64,000 nucleotides of DNA from Cenococcum geophilum 1.58 (taxonomy: Eukaryota; Ascomycota; Dothideomycetes; Gloniales; Gloniaceae). The notes beneath the pieces are model-generated. The model was not told where the DNA came from. It saw only the letters and a program-made list of their open reading frames with translations, and searched no databases. Position numbers and translations under genes: made by a program. The stretch lies in NCBI GenBank assembly GCA_001692895.1, contig KV748209.1, forward strand, positions 744,001-808,000, given 5' to 3'. Of this stretch, positions 12,901-24,150 are shown piece by piece. Position 1 is the first letter of the stretch. Each line of letters begins with the position of its first letter.

Positions 12901-14830
12901 GCTATTCTAGTCTAAGGTACGCGTATAGCGTAAAAGGGAGAATAGTTAGGCCTATATTAACTTATTATAATTAATAGTTAGACTTATACTATTTAGATAC
13001 TTTATAGATCCACTTAATTCTATTTAACTATTATTAAGCTTTACTATAAGGATAGCAGTTTTAAGCCTTTATAGGATACCACAAAAAATGCCCTAGAGAA
13101 AAGCCATAATTAATATACTCTAGAAGGTAACTATAATTCTAATATAATTATAGTAGATACGCCATAACTATAACGCGGTAGAGGTCGCCTAAAGGGATTA
13201 TAAAATCGCTAACATCTTATTAATTTTAAGGAGTAATTTATTACCGCTATTAAGAATGGAGTTAAGCTATTAATGGCCTTTATAACAGCTAAGGAGAAGG
13301 CTAACTTTAAACTTGTAAAATAGCTTTAAAAGGAAGGTCGTATTATAACTTTAAAAGTTCCTTTCTAAGTATCTAATAAGTAGGAGATTGATAGCCTTAT
13401 TATAAGAGGAGTCTTTAAATTTAAGAAGTATAACCCTATTAAGTTTAATAAAGTTTATATCTTTAAGTTAAGAATAGTTAACGAGATTAAAGGCAAAGCT
13501 ACTAACGCCCTATTTAAGAAATTAAGGCTTATTATTTAGGGTTATAATAATAACGGTAAGGAGATAATTCTTATATAATCTTCTATAATTTAACAAGCTA
13601 GTTAGCAAGTTATTATTACGCTAGCTTCCTCCTTAATAAAGAATAGAATGGCGGTCTATTTATAAGATATTACTTAGGCCTATACCTAATTAGAGACGCA
13701 CCTTTAGCGCTTAATATTAGTATACCTTTTAGAGTAAATTTGTTACTAATATCCTAAGGATATAATTATAGTTATACTTAAGCCATTATATAGCATTACA
13801 GAGGTAGGAACCTATTAGTGGGCTACCTATAGCAAGCACTATAAAGAGAAGCTTTTAATAACTACTTTTATATTTAATCTATACTTCCTTATTATAACTA
13901 CGGGAACTCTATTCGGAATTATTGGCATATAAACTAACGATATAATTATCTTAGGAGACGACCGATTTTTAGCTCTTAAGGAAGATAAGCTAGTAAAGGC
14001 AAATCTTATAGCAAAGCTAAAGGAAAAGCTTAATTTAATAACACTATTACTTTTTAATAAATGCATCCTCTCCCTAAATAAGGATTCTATTACTTTACGC
14101 CAGAAGGGTTAAGGTAAGAAGATTAACATTATTAACATTAACTCTCCAAAATAAGGATATATGGAGTAACGCGCTTATAAAGCTTATATTACTTTTATCT
14201 ATTAACCTAAAGCTTTATTTAATCTCTCTATTACCGCCTAATATTAGGAATTAATTAAGGATAACGTCCTTACCCTAAATAAGCGTCTCTCCTAGTAAAT
14301 AAACCATCTCAATTGGGGACTACTCTATATGCCTATTAATCTTCCCACCGCTAAGCTCTTTATATTTATTAATAGATTATTTATAAATAATAAAGATTTT
14401 AGCTCCTAGCTAGGATATAAGATTATTATTACAAACAAATCTACTAGAGAGAATAATTTTATAATCTACGGCAATCTTATCTATTAGAGCTTAACTAAAA
14501 GTAAGCGCGTTACTTAAAGCGTTCTAGCGTTAGAGATATATAGAATAGTTAGCGGAGTTAATATAGTAATTGTAATTGGAACTATCCTAAAGATAATTAT
14601 AGATTGACTTAAACTTCCTATTATCCCTATAATCGTATATACCGACTTATACTCCCTCTATAAGTATTTAGTTAAGCTTAGTACTATAAAGGAGAGGCGC
14701 CTTATAATCAATATTATGGCACTTTATTAATCCTATAAACGGTAAGAACTCTTTAAGATTTAATAGATTAACGGTTAAGATAACCTAGTAGATATAATAA
14801 TGAAGGTAAACCTAAATAAGGCTTTAGAAA
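9950..14830 (+). pseudogene. Gag-Pol relic of copia B
   Basis: Plus-strand remains of a Ty1/copia polyprotein in order Gag (about 9950-11000), protease and IN (about 11500-13100), RT (about 13380-14150) and RNase H (about 14390-14800). Recognisable phrases include an RT segment reading like FGIIGMQTDDTLILGDD at about 13912-13962 and an RNase H segment ending before the 3' region. These match the copia Pol family of filamentous ascomycetes as I know it. Product class: reverse-transcribing retrotransposon polyprotein. Heavily RIP-damaged; a fossil. Confidence 0.82.
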
Positions 14831-14921
14831 CGTTTATTAATATAAATACTTTACGTATATAAGTTAAAGGTTGGGTTAAAAGGGAGTAGGAGTATAATAA
14901 TCTACGGACCCTAATTCTAAC

Positions 14922-15000
14922 TAGCTAATTATGATTTTCTATACCCAGTATGGAAAATTGCTATTAGCTCGCTTATAACTAGCGCCTTAGCGGCCCTAAT
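14922..15000. repeat. Partial two-palindrome module in copia B 3' region
   Basis: Palindrome 1 at 14933-14959 (GATTTTCTATAC with its mirror), flanked on the coding side by CTAGCTAATTA and on the LTR side by GCTATTAGCTCGCTTA. This is the same flank order as in element A. Palindrome 2 is not visible here. Confidence 0.65.
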
Positions 15001-15171
15001 ATAATGTTTACCTACGACTTTAAGTAAGAAAGCATCACATACTAAGAGGCAAATTTTAGGATAGCAAGACTTATATTATAATAGCAATAGTAAGTAAAGA
15101 GAATTAATATTTGTTACGCTAGTTAAGCAGTATTTATATATAGATAGCAACTATAAAAGAAGAGTTGCTAG

Positions 15172-15338
15172 TGTCGGGAATGAGGCAAGCGGTCGTTACG
15201 TGACGCCGCGGCACTAGCGTGGCGAGGAGTCTTAGGCTCCTCGCCCTTCCTCATTTTAATTAATAAGCTTTATTAACCAATATCACTGTAACCCTACTCG
15301 AGTAGTCGTTATTGGTAAGTCACCCTATGTAACTAACA
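15172..15338 (+). repeat. 3' LTR of copia B
   Basis: 167 bp, TGTCGGGAATG to ACTAACA, followed by the target duplication gttta. It keeps the ends TG...CA that RIP has altered in the 5' copy. Confidence 0.93.
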
Positions 15339-15480
15339 GTTTATATTAATAAAGCCTATACTAGTAGCTCCGCTATCTATTAGGATTTATACTTCCTTCT
15401 ATTTTTTAAGTATTTAAATTTTGCTAAGTATATTAAGGAAGTTATATTATATATTAGCGCTAAAAGAGCCTAGATACTTA

Positions 15481-15906
15481 ACGTAGTTCACAAGCGAGCT
15501 GCGCACCCAAGCGAGCTGCGCACCTCAAAACTCACCAAAAAATAGAAAAATCGCACTTTAATATCTCGATAACCACTTAATAATAATTAATGCAAATTTA
15601 ATAGCGGCCTATTAATGTAATAACTAACTTATATAGGAAGTATTGGAGATCTTATATAAGCGGAAGTAGGTTAAATAGAAAAAGTGAGGCAATTCCGCCC
15701 CCACTTTCCTATTTAACATACTTCCGCTTATATAAGATCTCCAATACTTCCTATATAAGTTAGTTATTACATTAATAGGCCGCTATTAAATTTGCATTAA
15801 TTATTATTAAGTGGTTGTCGAGATATTAAAGTGCGATTTTTCTATTTTTTGGTGAGTTTTGAGGTGCGCAGCTCGCTTGGGTGCGCAGCTCGCTTGTAAA
15901 CTACGT
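15481..15906. mobile_element. Near-perfect foldback MITE, 426 bp, TA duplication
   Basis: Two arms of about 205-210 bp are reverse complements with only a few mismatches and a central loop of only a few bases near 15691-15696. Termini are ACGTAGTTCACAAGCGAGC and its complement, with TA on each side (15479-15480 and 15907-15908). Near each end a 17-bp block (CAAGCGAGCTGCGCACC) is duplicated in tandem. There is no coding capacity. The TA duplication suggests mobilisation by a Tc1/mariner-type transposase (inference). It is inserted in the gag side of element J. The copy at 34594-35018 is an older relative of the same length. Confidence 0.9.
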
Positions 15907-17156
15907 TATACTCTTTTACTTTCTATTTTAAGGCGCGACTTAGCCCTAAGATAATTTATTTTCCAATTTAACTAAAGGTAAGGTACTTTATAGTAAATAG
16001 GTATAATTTATAAAGCGGGTATAATTTAAGGACTAGGACAAACTACGGTAACCATTTTTAAGGGAGTAAGTTTAATAATTCTTTTAAATATAGCCCTTTT
16101 TACTACATCTAAAGCATTCTCTATTTGCGGCTTAAGTTCTTTATTTATTAGTTTCTAGGGGTATAGAGGATTAAGTGACATTAAGGTCTATAGAGTTATA
16201 TATAAGACTATTAGGTTTTAGAAAAAGGTCGCGCTTTAGGGTATATACCGGTTTTGTAAAGTTTTAAATATAAGGCATAGTTGGCTTTAGAGAATAAGTC
16301 TGTTTATTTTATTAAAAGTCTTTATTAATTTATTAATATATTATATTAAATTTAGGTAAGTCCTTTAGTAATTTCTTACCTATTAACTAGGCTCTAATTT
16401 TATCTAAAAATAACTTAATAAAAAGTAGTAACTCTAGTGGCTTTATTCTAATTTAGCTTACTTATAAGGTCTAAAAATTCTAAGAAGAAGCTTATAAAAT
16501 CTTAGTTCTATCATTATAGGGTTTTAAGTTTAGTAATAGCCGTATATTTGCAGCTAGTATTATTATATATTTATTCTAGTAGAGAGATAAAGATTTTAAA
16601 ATTAATAAAGGTGCCGTTATAGAAAAATAGATTTATAGTTTATGCAGCGTCCTTACTTAAATAAGACATTCTATAGCTAACCTTACTAGCTTTAATAGGG
16701 AATTAGTTATAGTTTATTAAAAGCTTAAGATGGAGCTTAGTTATAAAGGGACGTAGATTATTTTGGTTTTATTAAATATTAAAGGGTTAGCAAGCTTTTT
16801 GGATTTTATAATAGGTATTAGATTTGTTATAGGTATAGTTTAAGTTATAATTGCTAACTTAAGGTTTATATTTAACGGGCTAGGTTTAAATATTGTCATA
16901 TTAATATTATTTATAGATAGTATTACTATTAGGGATTTTAACGCGAGTATCTTAACGTTATAGAGTTTTTTACGGATTGCTCTAATTAATTACTAATATT
17001 GGGCTTCTAGTATAGCCCGCTACTAGGCCAAAGTATCCGTAAAGGACTATTATATTATGGCTAACTATTTACTAGCTAGGGCTATAATACTTATAGTTAA
17101 CGTAGGAGATTCGAGTTCGTTGCTATTTTAATAGTAGTTATATTAACGTAACATAA
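15907..17156 (-). pseudogene. Gag-like relic of element J
   Basis: This lies between the MITE and the 5' LTR of J. On the minus strand the broken frames give phrases typical of fungal Ty3/gypsy Gag: a 'P.IFNGTK...YVP' start of the capsid-like domain near 16770, then an amphipathic stretch ending near 16250. No zinc knuckle was recognised. I assign it by position (just inside the 5' LTR) and by these phrases. Broken many times. Confidence 0.5.
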
Positions 17157-17501
17157 TATTAGGGCGTAAAGAGACTTTAAAGAAGATTTAGAGGAATAAT
17201 ATAAATTCTATCTAAATTTAAGAGTATATAGCTCTTATAGAGGACAAGATATTATATAAAGAAAAGAAAGGAATAATAAGGGAATTTTATAATTAAATAG
17301 TTAGAGGTCTTAGTAGTTAATATATATGTATATATACACGCGGTCTTTAACGGTCTTTAGTAGAAATTAATTAATCTGGTAGAACCTAGTAAGAATTATT
17401 TAAGCTAGCAAAATTCGGCAGAATTTGGTTAACGCATTAGGTTTTATCTGTTAAGCGTTTTACTAAGACATTCCTATTATAACTAGGCTAGTCCTATTAT
17501 A
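17157..17501 (-). repeat. 5' LTR of element J
   Basis: 345 bp, homologous over its whole length to 34002-34312, the 3' LTR of element E. It contains the shared block around 17335-17360 (CACGCGGTCTTTAACGGTCTT). There is no purine tract on its right side, which with the gag region on its left makes it the 5' LTR of a minus-strand element. It was inserted at or very near the 3' end of the piggyBac-like gene. Confidence 0.82.
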
Positions 17502-19053
17502 GTAATTACCTTTTCTATAAAATAGAATTCTATGTATACTGCACCCAAATTAGGTTCTTAGTACGTGTTAGCAATGTTTCTATCCTTATTAGTCCTCTCT
17601 TTTTAAGTAGTGTTAATAAAGGGGTCTACTAAAGGCTTCCTTCTTGCTATATAAGGCTCTATAATTGTCTGTCTAGCTTTAATATAGCTAGAGCAATTTT
17701 ACTACCGTTCGCCAAGCTTAATAAGCTTGTGTTCCACTATAGGTTCCTATATTATCTTGTTAATTAGCGGCCTAAAAGGTATAGCGTAATAAGGGTATTT
17801 TTGAGCCCGTATAGAGTTCTAGAAGAGAGCTTCGCGTAAGTTCCTTCTAAATTACTTATACAACTTCTTACGGCAGTAATATTAATCTACTAGCCTATAA
17901 GACGATAGCAGATAGCAATTACTAATAATAGTATTAAGTAGGAAGTGGAATAAAGGCTTTTAAGTCTTCCTATACGCTCTTTACATATTATAGTGGCTCT
18001 ATAGCTAATCTATAATATCCACTCTATATATAGCAATTATGCTCGTTTATAAAGTTAGAGATAGGTAGCTTTTTATAGACATTATTACCAAAGATCTTAT
18101 AGGCTTAGGCGGCTCCTATAGCTATTTTTATAAATTATAATATAGAATTGACCTAGCTATATTTAACGTCAGCACGGTTTTAGTATAGTATTAAGGCTAT
18201 CTATAATAGAATAATTTATAGAGCTTACCGTCGTGCATAGTACTTATAAAAAGGACTATATTGGCGCCCTTTTAAGTAAACTCTATTACCTAGTAATCTT
18301 TTAAAGTAGATCTATAGAGCGTCCCCTATGGAATTTGGGCTAAATATATAAGCTTGAGTTTTAAGAGCTTAGCATTAATTTGCTCTAGAGGTTCCTTCCT
18401 TTTTCAGCCCTTAGAATCCTTTAATATATTAATAGAATCCTACCCTTACTCCTTATTCTATATTTTTACCATTTTAACTATTTTAGCTGCTCTAACCCTA
18501 AGCTTACAAAGTCTTTAAAATAGTTTAACGCTAGTATAGAGGTTATTAAGCTATATATTATGCTTTCCTAGAGGGTAGAGCCGCTATTAAGTAATCTTAT
18601 GCTTTTGTATAAAAAAAATTAAGGACGACGGCTTATATATTACTAAATCCTTCTACCTTTATAAGTAAGAGTCTAGGTTAATAAGACCTTTATTACCTTT
18701 AGCGTAATAAATCCAGTCTAATACATAGTCCTTATTAGCTAGAACCTATATTTTAAACCCTTTAGGTATTGGTTTTAATGGAATATTAACTATCTTACTC
18801 GCCCTTCCTATAAAGCGTTAAATTATCTTATTAACAGAAAGGTAAGCTTTAGGATTATAGAGCTTATAGTAAAGGATTTATAGGTATTTTAAAAGGTCGT
18901 AAACATAATTGAAGGTTAATTTAGATGAATTATTGTCTTAGAGACAGGGTTTAGTGGCTTTAATATAACGATTAAGCTGCTAAAAGCGGTCTTTTAAGAT
19001 ATATATTTTTACCATATAACTATAGCCATCTTCTTCTAAACCACCTTAGTAAT
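17502..19053 (-). pseudogene. piggyBac-like transposase, C-terminal two thirds (broken)
   Basis: Minus-strand frames read like the DDE_Tnp_1_7 (piggyBac) transposase family of fungi. Around 18720-18830 there is the conserved run 'GRASKIVNIPLKPIPKGFKI.VLA' followed by '..YVLDWIYY'. Around 17930-18010 there is 'LFHFLLNTIISNCYLLSSY', the family's late helix. The C-terminal Cys/His part lies at about 17530-17800. This would be a cut-and-paste DNA transposase acting at TTAA targets in known family members. Stops fall where Trp and Gln codons are expected (TGG, CAG or CAA changed to TAG or TAA), which is the RIP pattern. The N-terminal part continues after element C at 30982. The J LTR abuts its 3' end, so the element's own terminal repeat is not seen. 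Confidence 0.75.
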
Positions 19054-19469
19054 TGTTAGCGACTTAGTCAATCTGTTACGGCTCGTACAAATGCCTCTAA
19101 ACCGAAGCTTGTAGAATGCTGTATTACGAAGATACTAAGCTGAGGAGCAGAAGGAGGTCGAGGAAAGGACAGGTCTATATACACGAGCCAAGTCTCCAAG
19201 CGAGCCCCTAACTAGGCTGCATGTAGACGTCGCAGGGGCGGTGCCCCAGCGCCGTCACAAATCGAGATATAAGTATGGCAAAAGGGTCGCGCAAGCCTAT
19301 ATGATTGGATTATCTATAAACGAGAATCTAAAGCTAAAGAAAAGAAAAGGAAAGGATAAGTAGTAACGCGAGGAGTTATATATAATCCCCTAGTCACGTA
19401 AGAGTTACGTAAGCCCTATATCTACCATAATGTCTACTATAGCTGCCGCTTTTTGCCAGTGCTATAACA
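19054..19469 (-). repeat. 3' LTR of C, interrupted by a solo LTR
   Basis: About 226 bp of C LTR (TGTTAGCGAC to GCTATAACA) split at 19073 by a 186-bp insertion. It shares its first part, including a GCGCAAGCCTATA block, with the LTRs of element D. Confidence 0.9.
19074..19259. mobile_element. Solo LTR of an unrelated family inside the C LTR
   Basis: 186 bp with ends TGTTACGGC and GCGCCGTCACA, an imperfect inverted repeat typical of LTR ends. It is flanked by a perfect 4-bp duplication aatc (19070-19073 and 19260-19263). It is much richer in GC and CA/TG than its host LTR, so it arrived after most of the RIP damage or escaped it by being short. No internal region; no second copy is in this window. 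Confidence 0.82.
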
Positions 19470-19490
19470 TTACCCCCCCCCCCTCCGCAA
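19470..19490 (-). other. Poly-purine tract of element C
   Basis: A run of ten C on the plus strand, that is, a G run on the coding strand, directly inside the 3' LTR. This is the position of the plus-strand primer in LTR retrotransposons. Confidence 0.8.
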
Positions 19491-19799
19491 AAGCCTGCCC
19501 TCAGGCTTTATATATCCATATTATGCCTATAAAGCGTTCTTATCTTTATATTCTTCCGGTAACTTATTATCTTTATTATACTAGCATTCTATCTATTTAT
19601 TTAGGTACCTTAGCGGTCCTAATTTATTAGGGTAACGGCTATAAAATTCTTAAAGCTTATGGGGACTGCTAATAAAGTTCTATATAGGGTACCAGGTAGG
19701 ATTTAAGTTATAGCCTTTCCAACTAATATAGTACTTTAGCGTTTTCCTTACTAGCTTATAGGCTAGTATCTCTTTAATTTCCTATTTATTGTCGCCATT

Positions 19800-21703
19800 A
19801 ACTTAAATTAGTAGGGGGGGGTTAATTTTTTTATCCAGGTAATAAGTTATTTATAGCCTTCCGTAGCTTATTCGGCGAGAAAATAGGGTAAACCTTAATT
19901 AAATCTAGGAGTTTTGCTTTATATAAGTTGCCTGTTTCCTTAAGGACCTTATACAGTCCTGCTATCTAATAATTAAGCTTATAACTAGGCCTTTCCGTCT
20001 TCTAGTTCTTTATTATAACCTAGACTATATTACCTACGGTAAAGTTAGGGTCACCCCTATACTTATTTACCTACTATTTTATTAATTTTTAGGCCTTTTC
20101 TAAATTTGTATAGGCTACCGTCTAGGCTTCCTCTAAGCGCTTAGCGTACTACTAGGCTTCCTTATAAAACAGTTTCTTATATACGGTCTATAGTCCTTCT
20201 AGCTTATCCCAGTTAAAGCTTATTTAGGGTAAATACCCCATTTCTAGTTAGATAGGTGCAAATCCCATAGAGTTATAGAGTAGGGTCGCCTAGGCGTAGT
20301 CTATTAAAGGTAGCAGTTCGCCCTAGTTATCTTAAAAGTAGTTAATAAAGGGCTAGAGTCTCTAATCTAAGTATTAATTTACAATCTCCGTCTAACTGTT
20401 TATCTAAGGGTAATATACTATAGAAAGCTTTAGCCTAATTCCTAGGATTTGAGTAAACTCGTTCTAGAAAGCCGATATAAACTATAGTCCGCGGTCCGAT
20501 ATAATAGTGTCTAGTAGTCTATAAATTCGGTAGATGTAGTAGATATATAGTTAGGCCGCCTCTTTAGTATTAATATTCTTATAACAGGGGATTAAGAAGG
20601 GGCGTTTGCTAAAATAGTTAACTAAGATTATAACTATATCGTACCCGTTACAGTCAACTAGTAGTTTATAAAAGTCTATAAAGATATACTATTAGGGGCG
20701 CTCTAGTATTAGGAGTAGCTTTAATAGTCCTAGGGTCTTATCTCGTAAAATTATAAACCTATGGCAGTTGTTGCAGTTTTGTATATAACGGTTAATATTT
20801 ATAACTATTCTAGGCCAGTAGTAACGGTTACTAATAATCTTACAGGTCTTATTTTTTTTAGGGTAGGCCGTAGAGACCTAGGTATGTACTTTAGTAATAA
20901 AACGGGTTTATAATTCTATTCTTCTACTACTACTAACCACTCCTAGTGCTTAAGTAGTTTATTTTTAAAAGACTATAGGCTAGTAATATTCTTTGCCTTT
21001 TTGCAGTACTCCTATAGAGAAGGGTCTGTACAGTTTACTTATAGTAGTTTATTAATAAGGTTAAATTCTATCGGGTTAATAGGATATATCTTAGTGCTTA
21101 AAGATTTAGTACTTAGTTCTTCCTATATCTAAGGGTTAAGGTGCTCTAGTTATAGTAGCGTCTAGGTCCGTAATAAGATCTTCGCGGCTATCTAGTTATT
21201 TAAATCCTATTTATATCTTATAAAAGAATCCGCACGGTTAGTGACACCTAGCCTATATATAATTAGGAAGTTAAACTAGGATAAAATATCCGCCTAGCGT
21301 GCCTACCGGGCTGTAAGGGCTTTTATTATTATAAAATATTCTAAGGCCTTATAATCTAAAACTACTTAAATAGGTTTAGGGGTTCCCTTTAGCTATACTC
21401 GCTAGTGCTAAAAGCTAGAGATAATAGCTAATATTTCTTTATTATGGATTAGGTAGTTTAGCTTAGCGTTTATTATAGTCTTTAAGTAGTAAGTAATAAG
21501 GTGCCATTCTCCGTCCGTTTGCTTTTGGGAATAAACGCTAGTAATAATACTATCTAAGGCATCCGTTTCTAGCATTAAGGGCTATTTTAGGTTAAAGTGG
21601 GCGAGTAAAGGAGCAAAAACCAGCCGTTTCTTAAGTTTATTAAAAGCCTGCCTATATACGGTGTTAAAGTAAAAGGGCCGGTCCTTTATAGTAAGGCGGC
21701 TAA
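19800..21703 (-). pseudogene. IN and RNase H part of element C Pol
   Basis: Closely parallels the D region 22200-24150. IN core and zinc-binding parts lie at about 20000-20900 and RNase H at about 21150-21650 (minus strand). Product class: Ty3/gypsy polyprotein, strand transfer and RNA degradation domains. It is interrupted at 21703 by D and continues at 27555. Broken in many places. Confidence 0.75.
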
Positions 21704-21904
21704 TATTAGCGACTTAGTTAATCAAGGCACGAGTACGGCAAGAGGGACGCGCAAGCCTATACGATTGGTAGTCTATAAACGAAGATCTAAAGCTAGAGAA
21801 AGGAAAGGAGAAGAAGAGCAGCGCCGGTTGAAGTAGGGTTCTTTTATGCGGTCCTCTAGTTACGTGACCGCGAAGTTCTACCAAGTTCTGCCAGTGCCGT
21901 AACA
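21704..21904 (-). repeat. 3' LTR of D
   Basis: 201 bp, ending GCCGTAACA. It is followed on the right by a short C run (G run on the coding strand, about 21906-21916), the poly-purine tract. Confidence 0.92.
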
Positions 21905-22299
21905 TTACCCCCCCCTCTGTAAAAGCCTGCCCTTAGGCTTTATAGTCCGTATTATGCTTATAGGGCGTTCTTATCTTTATATTCTTCCGGTAGCTTATTG
22001 TCTTTACTATGCTAGCACTCCATCTACTCGTCTAGGTACTTTGGGGGTCCTAGTTCATTAGGGTAGCGGTTATGGAATTCTTAAAGCTTATAGGGACTGC
22101 TAATAAAGTTCCATGCCGGGTACTAGGTAGGATCTGGGTTATAGCCTTTCTAACTAACGCGGTACTTTAGCGTTTTCCTTACTAGTTTATAGGCCAGTAC
22201 TTCTTTAATTTCCCATTCGTTGTCGCTATTGACTTAAATTGGTAGGGGAGGTTCGTTCTTTTGTCTAGGTAATGGGTCGTTTGCAGCTTTTTATAGCTT

Positions 22300-24150
22300 A
22301 TCCGGCGAGAAAATGGGGTGAACCTTAATCGAATCTGGGAGCTTTACTTTGTATAAGTTACCTATCTTCTTAAGGACCTTATACAGTCCCGCTATCTAAT
22401 AGTCTAGCTTACGGCTAGGCCGTTCCGTCTTTTAGTTCTTTATTATAACCTAGACTATATCGCCTATAGTAAAGTTGGGTTCGCGCCTATGCTTATTTGC
22501 CTGCTGTTTTATTAATTTTTGGGCTTTTTCTAGATTTGTACGGGCTACCGTCTAGGCTTCCTCTAAGCGCTTGGTGTACTGCTAGGCTTCCTTATAAGAC
22601 AGTTTCTCGCGTACGGTTTATGGTTCTTCTGGTCTATCCCAGTCAAAGCTTATTTAGGGTAAATACCCTATTTCTAGTTAGATAGGTGCAAATCCCGTAG
22701 AGTTATAGGGTAGGGTTGCCTAGGTGTAGTCTATTAGGGGTAGTAGTTCGCCTTAGTTGTCCTAGAAGTAGTTAATAAAAGGCCGGAGTCTTTAATCTAA
22801 ATATTAATTTATAATCTCCGTCTGGCCGTCTATCTAGGGGTAGTATACTATAGAGAGCTTTAGCCTAATACCTAGGATTCGGGTAAACTCGTTCCAGAAG
22901 GCCGATATAAATTGCGGGCCGTAATTAGATATAATAGTATCTAGTGGTCCGTAAATACGGTAGACGTAGTGGATATATAATCGGGCCGCCTCCTTAGCAT
23001 TAATATTCTTATAACAGGGAATTAAGAACGGGCGCTTGCTAAAGTAGTTAACTAGAATTATAACCATATTATATCCGTCGCGGTCTGTTAGTAGCTTATG
23101 AAAGTCTATAGAGATATGCTGCTAGGGGCGGTCGGGTATTAGGAGAGGTTTTAATAGTCCTAGGGTCTTATCTTATGGAATTATAGATCTACAGCAGCTG
23201 TCGTAGTTCTGTATATAACGGTTAATATCTATAACTATTCCGGGCCAGTAGTAGCGGTTACTAATAATCTTACGGGTTTTATTTTTTTTAGGGTGGGCCG
23301 TAGAGACCTAGGTATGAGCTTTGGCAATAAGCCGGGTCTATAAGTTCTATTCCTTAGCTACTACTAGCCGTTCCTAGTGCTTAAGTAGTCTATTTTCGAG
23401 GGACTATGGGCTGGTAATATTCTTTGCCTTTTCACGGTATTCCTGTAGAGAGGGGGTTATTTAGTTGGCTTGTAGTAGTTTATTAATAAGGTTAAGTTCG
23501 GAGGAGTTAATAGGATATATCTCGGCGCCTAAGGAGTCTATGCTTAGTTCTGCCCGTATCTAGGGGTTAAGGTGTTTTGGTTGTAGTAGCGTCTAGGTCT
23601 ATAGTGAGATCTTCACAGCCGTTTGGTTATCTAGGTCTTACTTACGCCTTATAAGAGCGTCCGCACGGTTTATAGCGCCTGGTCTATATATAATTAAGAA
23701 GTTAAACTAAGATAGGGTATCTACCTAGCGTGCCTACCGGGCCGTAAGGGCCTTAGTTATTATAAAGTATTCTAGGGCCTTATAATCTAAAACTACCTTA
23801 ATCGGCTTAGGGGTCCCCTCTAGCTGTATACGTTAGTGCTAAAAGCTAGAGATAATAGCTAGCATTTCTTTATTATGGATGTGGTAATTTAGCTCGGTAT
23901 CTATTATAGTCTTTAAATAGTATGTAATAGGGTGCTACTCTCCGTCCGGTTGCTTCTGGGAAAAAATACTAGCTATTGCGCTATCTGAGGCATTAGTTTC
24001 TAGCATTAAGGGCCGTTTTGGGTTAAAATGGGTAAGTAGGGGAGCCGATACCAGCCGTTTCTTAAGCTTATTAAAGGCCTACCTATATATAGCATTAAAG
24101 TGAAAGGGCTGGTCTTTTCTAGTAAGATGGTTAAGAGGCTAGGCGATTCT
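22300..24150 (-). pseudogene. IN and RNase H region of element D Pol
   Basis: An open stretch at 22834-23067 (minus) reads as the IN core: 'ILVNYFSKRPFLIPC' with the catalytic-type '..LDTIISNYGPQFIS.FWNEF', where the Asp of the second acidic position is replaced in this worn copy. The zinc-binding half lies at about 23180-23290 and RNase H at about 23450-24100. This part of the Ty3/gypsy polyprotein integrates the cDNA. It is a broken fossil. Confidence 0.85.

Larger units (their letters stand above)
9354..15338 (+). mobile_element. Ty1/copia element B (plus), full length with LTRs
   Basis: A 5985-bp element with 167-bp LTRs (9354-9520 and 15172-15338) and a perfect 5-bp target duplication gttta (9349-9353 and 15339-15343). 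The coding strand is plus. It is related to A but has distinct LTRs (167 against 173 bp), so it belongs to a sister subfamily. The LTR pair differs at roughly a dozen sites, nearly all transitions. The coding region is broken in many places, and a few ambiguous bases occur near 11751. Confidence 0.93.
2215..17501 (-). mobile_element. Gypsy element J (5' part, minus), interrupted by A, B and a MITE
   Basis: Removing the nested insertions leaves 2215-3053, 9143-9353, 15339-15480 and 15907-17501. Read on the minus strand this gives a 5' LTR (17157-17501), a gag-like region (15907-17156) and then RT (2215-2640). The RT block matches that of element E (about 44605-44990), and the LTR matches E's 3' LTR (34002-34312), so J and E belong to one family. 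The IN end and 3' LTR of J are missing; the left end abuts a K-family element. Strongly RIP-worn, with many breaks. Confidence 0.7.

Noticed and set aside
13839-14066. Open frame of 75 codons on the minus strand
   Set aside because: It is antisense to the copia B RT, whose plus-strand reading has the recognisable motifs.
17502-17506. gtaat next to J read as part of the C target duplication
   Set aside because: The C duplication is fixed at 19049-19053 and 30982-30986; the third occurrence is most likely chance in AT-rich sequence.
19430-19630. Open frame of 66 codons on the plus strand with a C-rich start
   Set aside because: It spans the end of the C LTR and its purine tract, antisense to element C. 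Not a gene.
22497-22685. Open frame on the plus strand
   Set aside because: Antisense to the IN region of element D, with no family resemblance.
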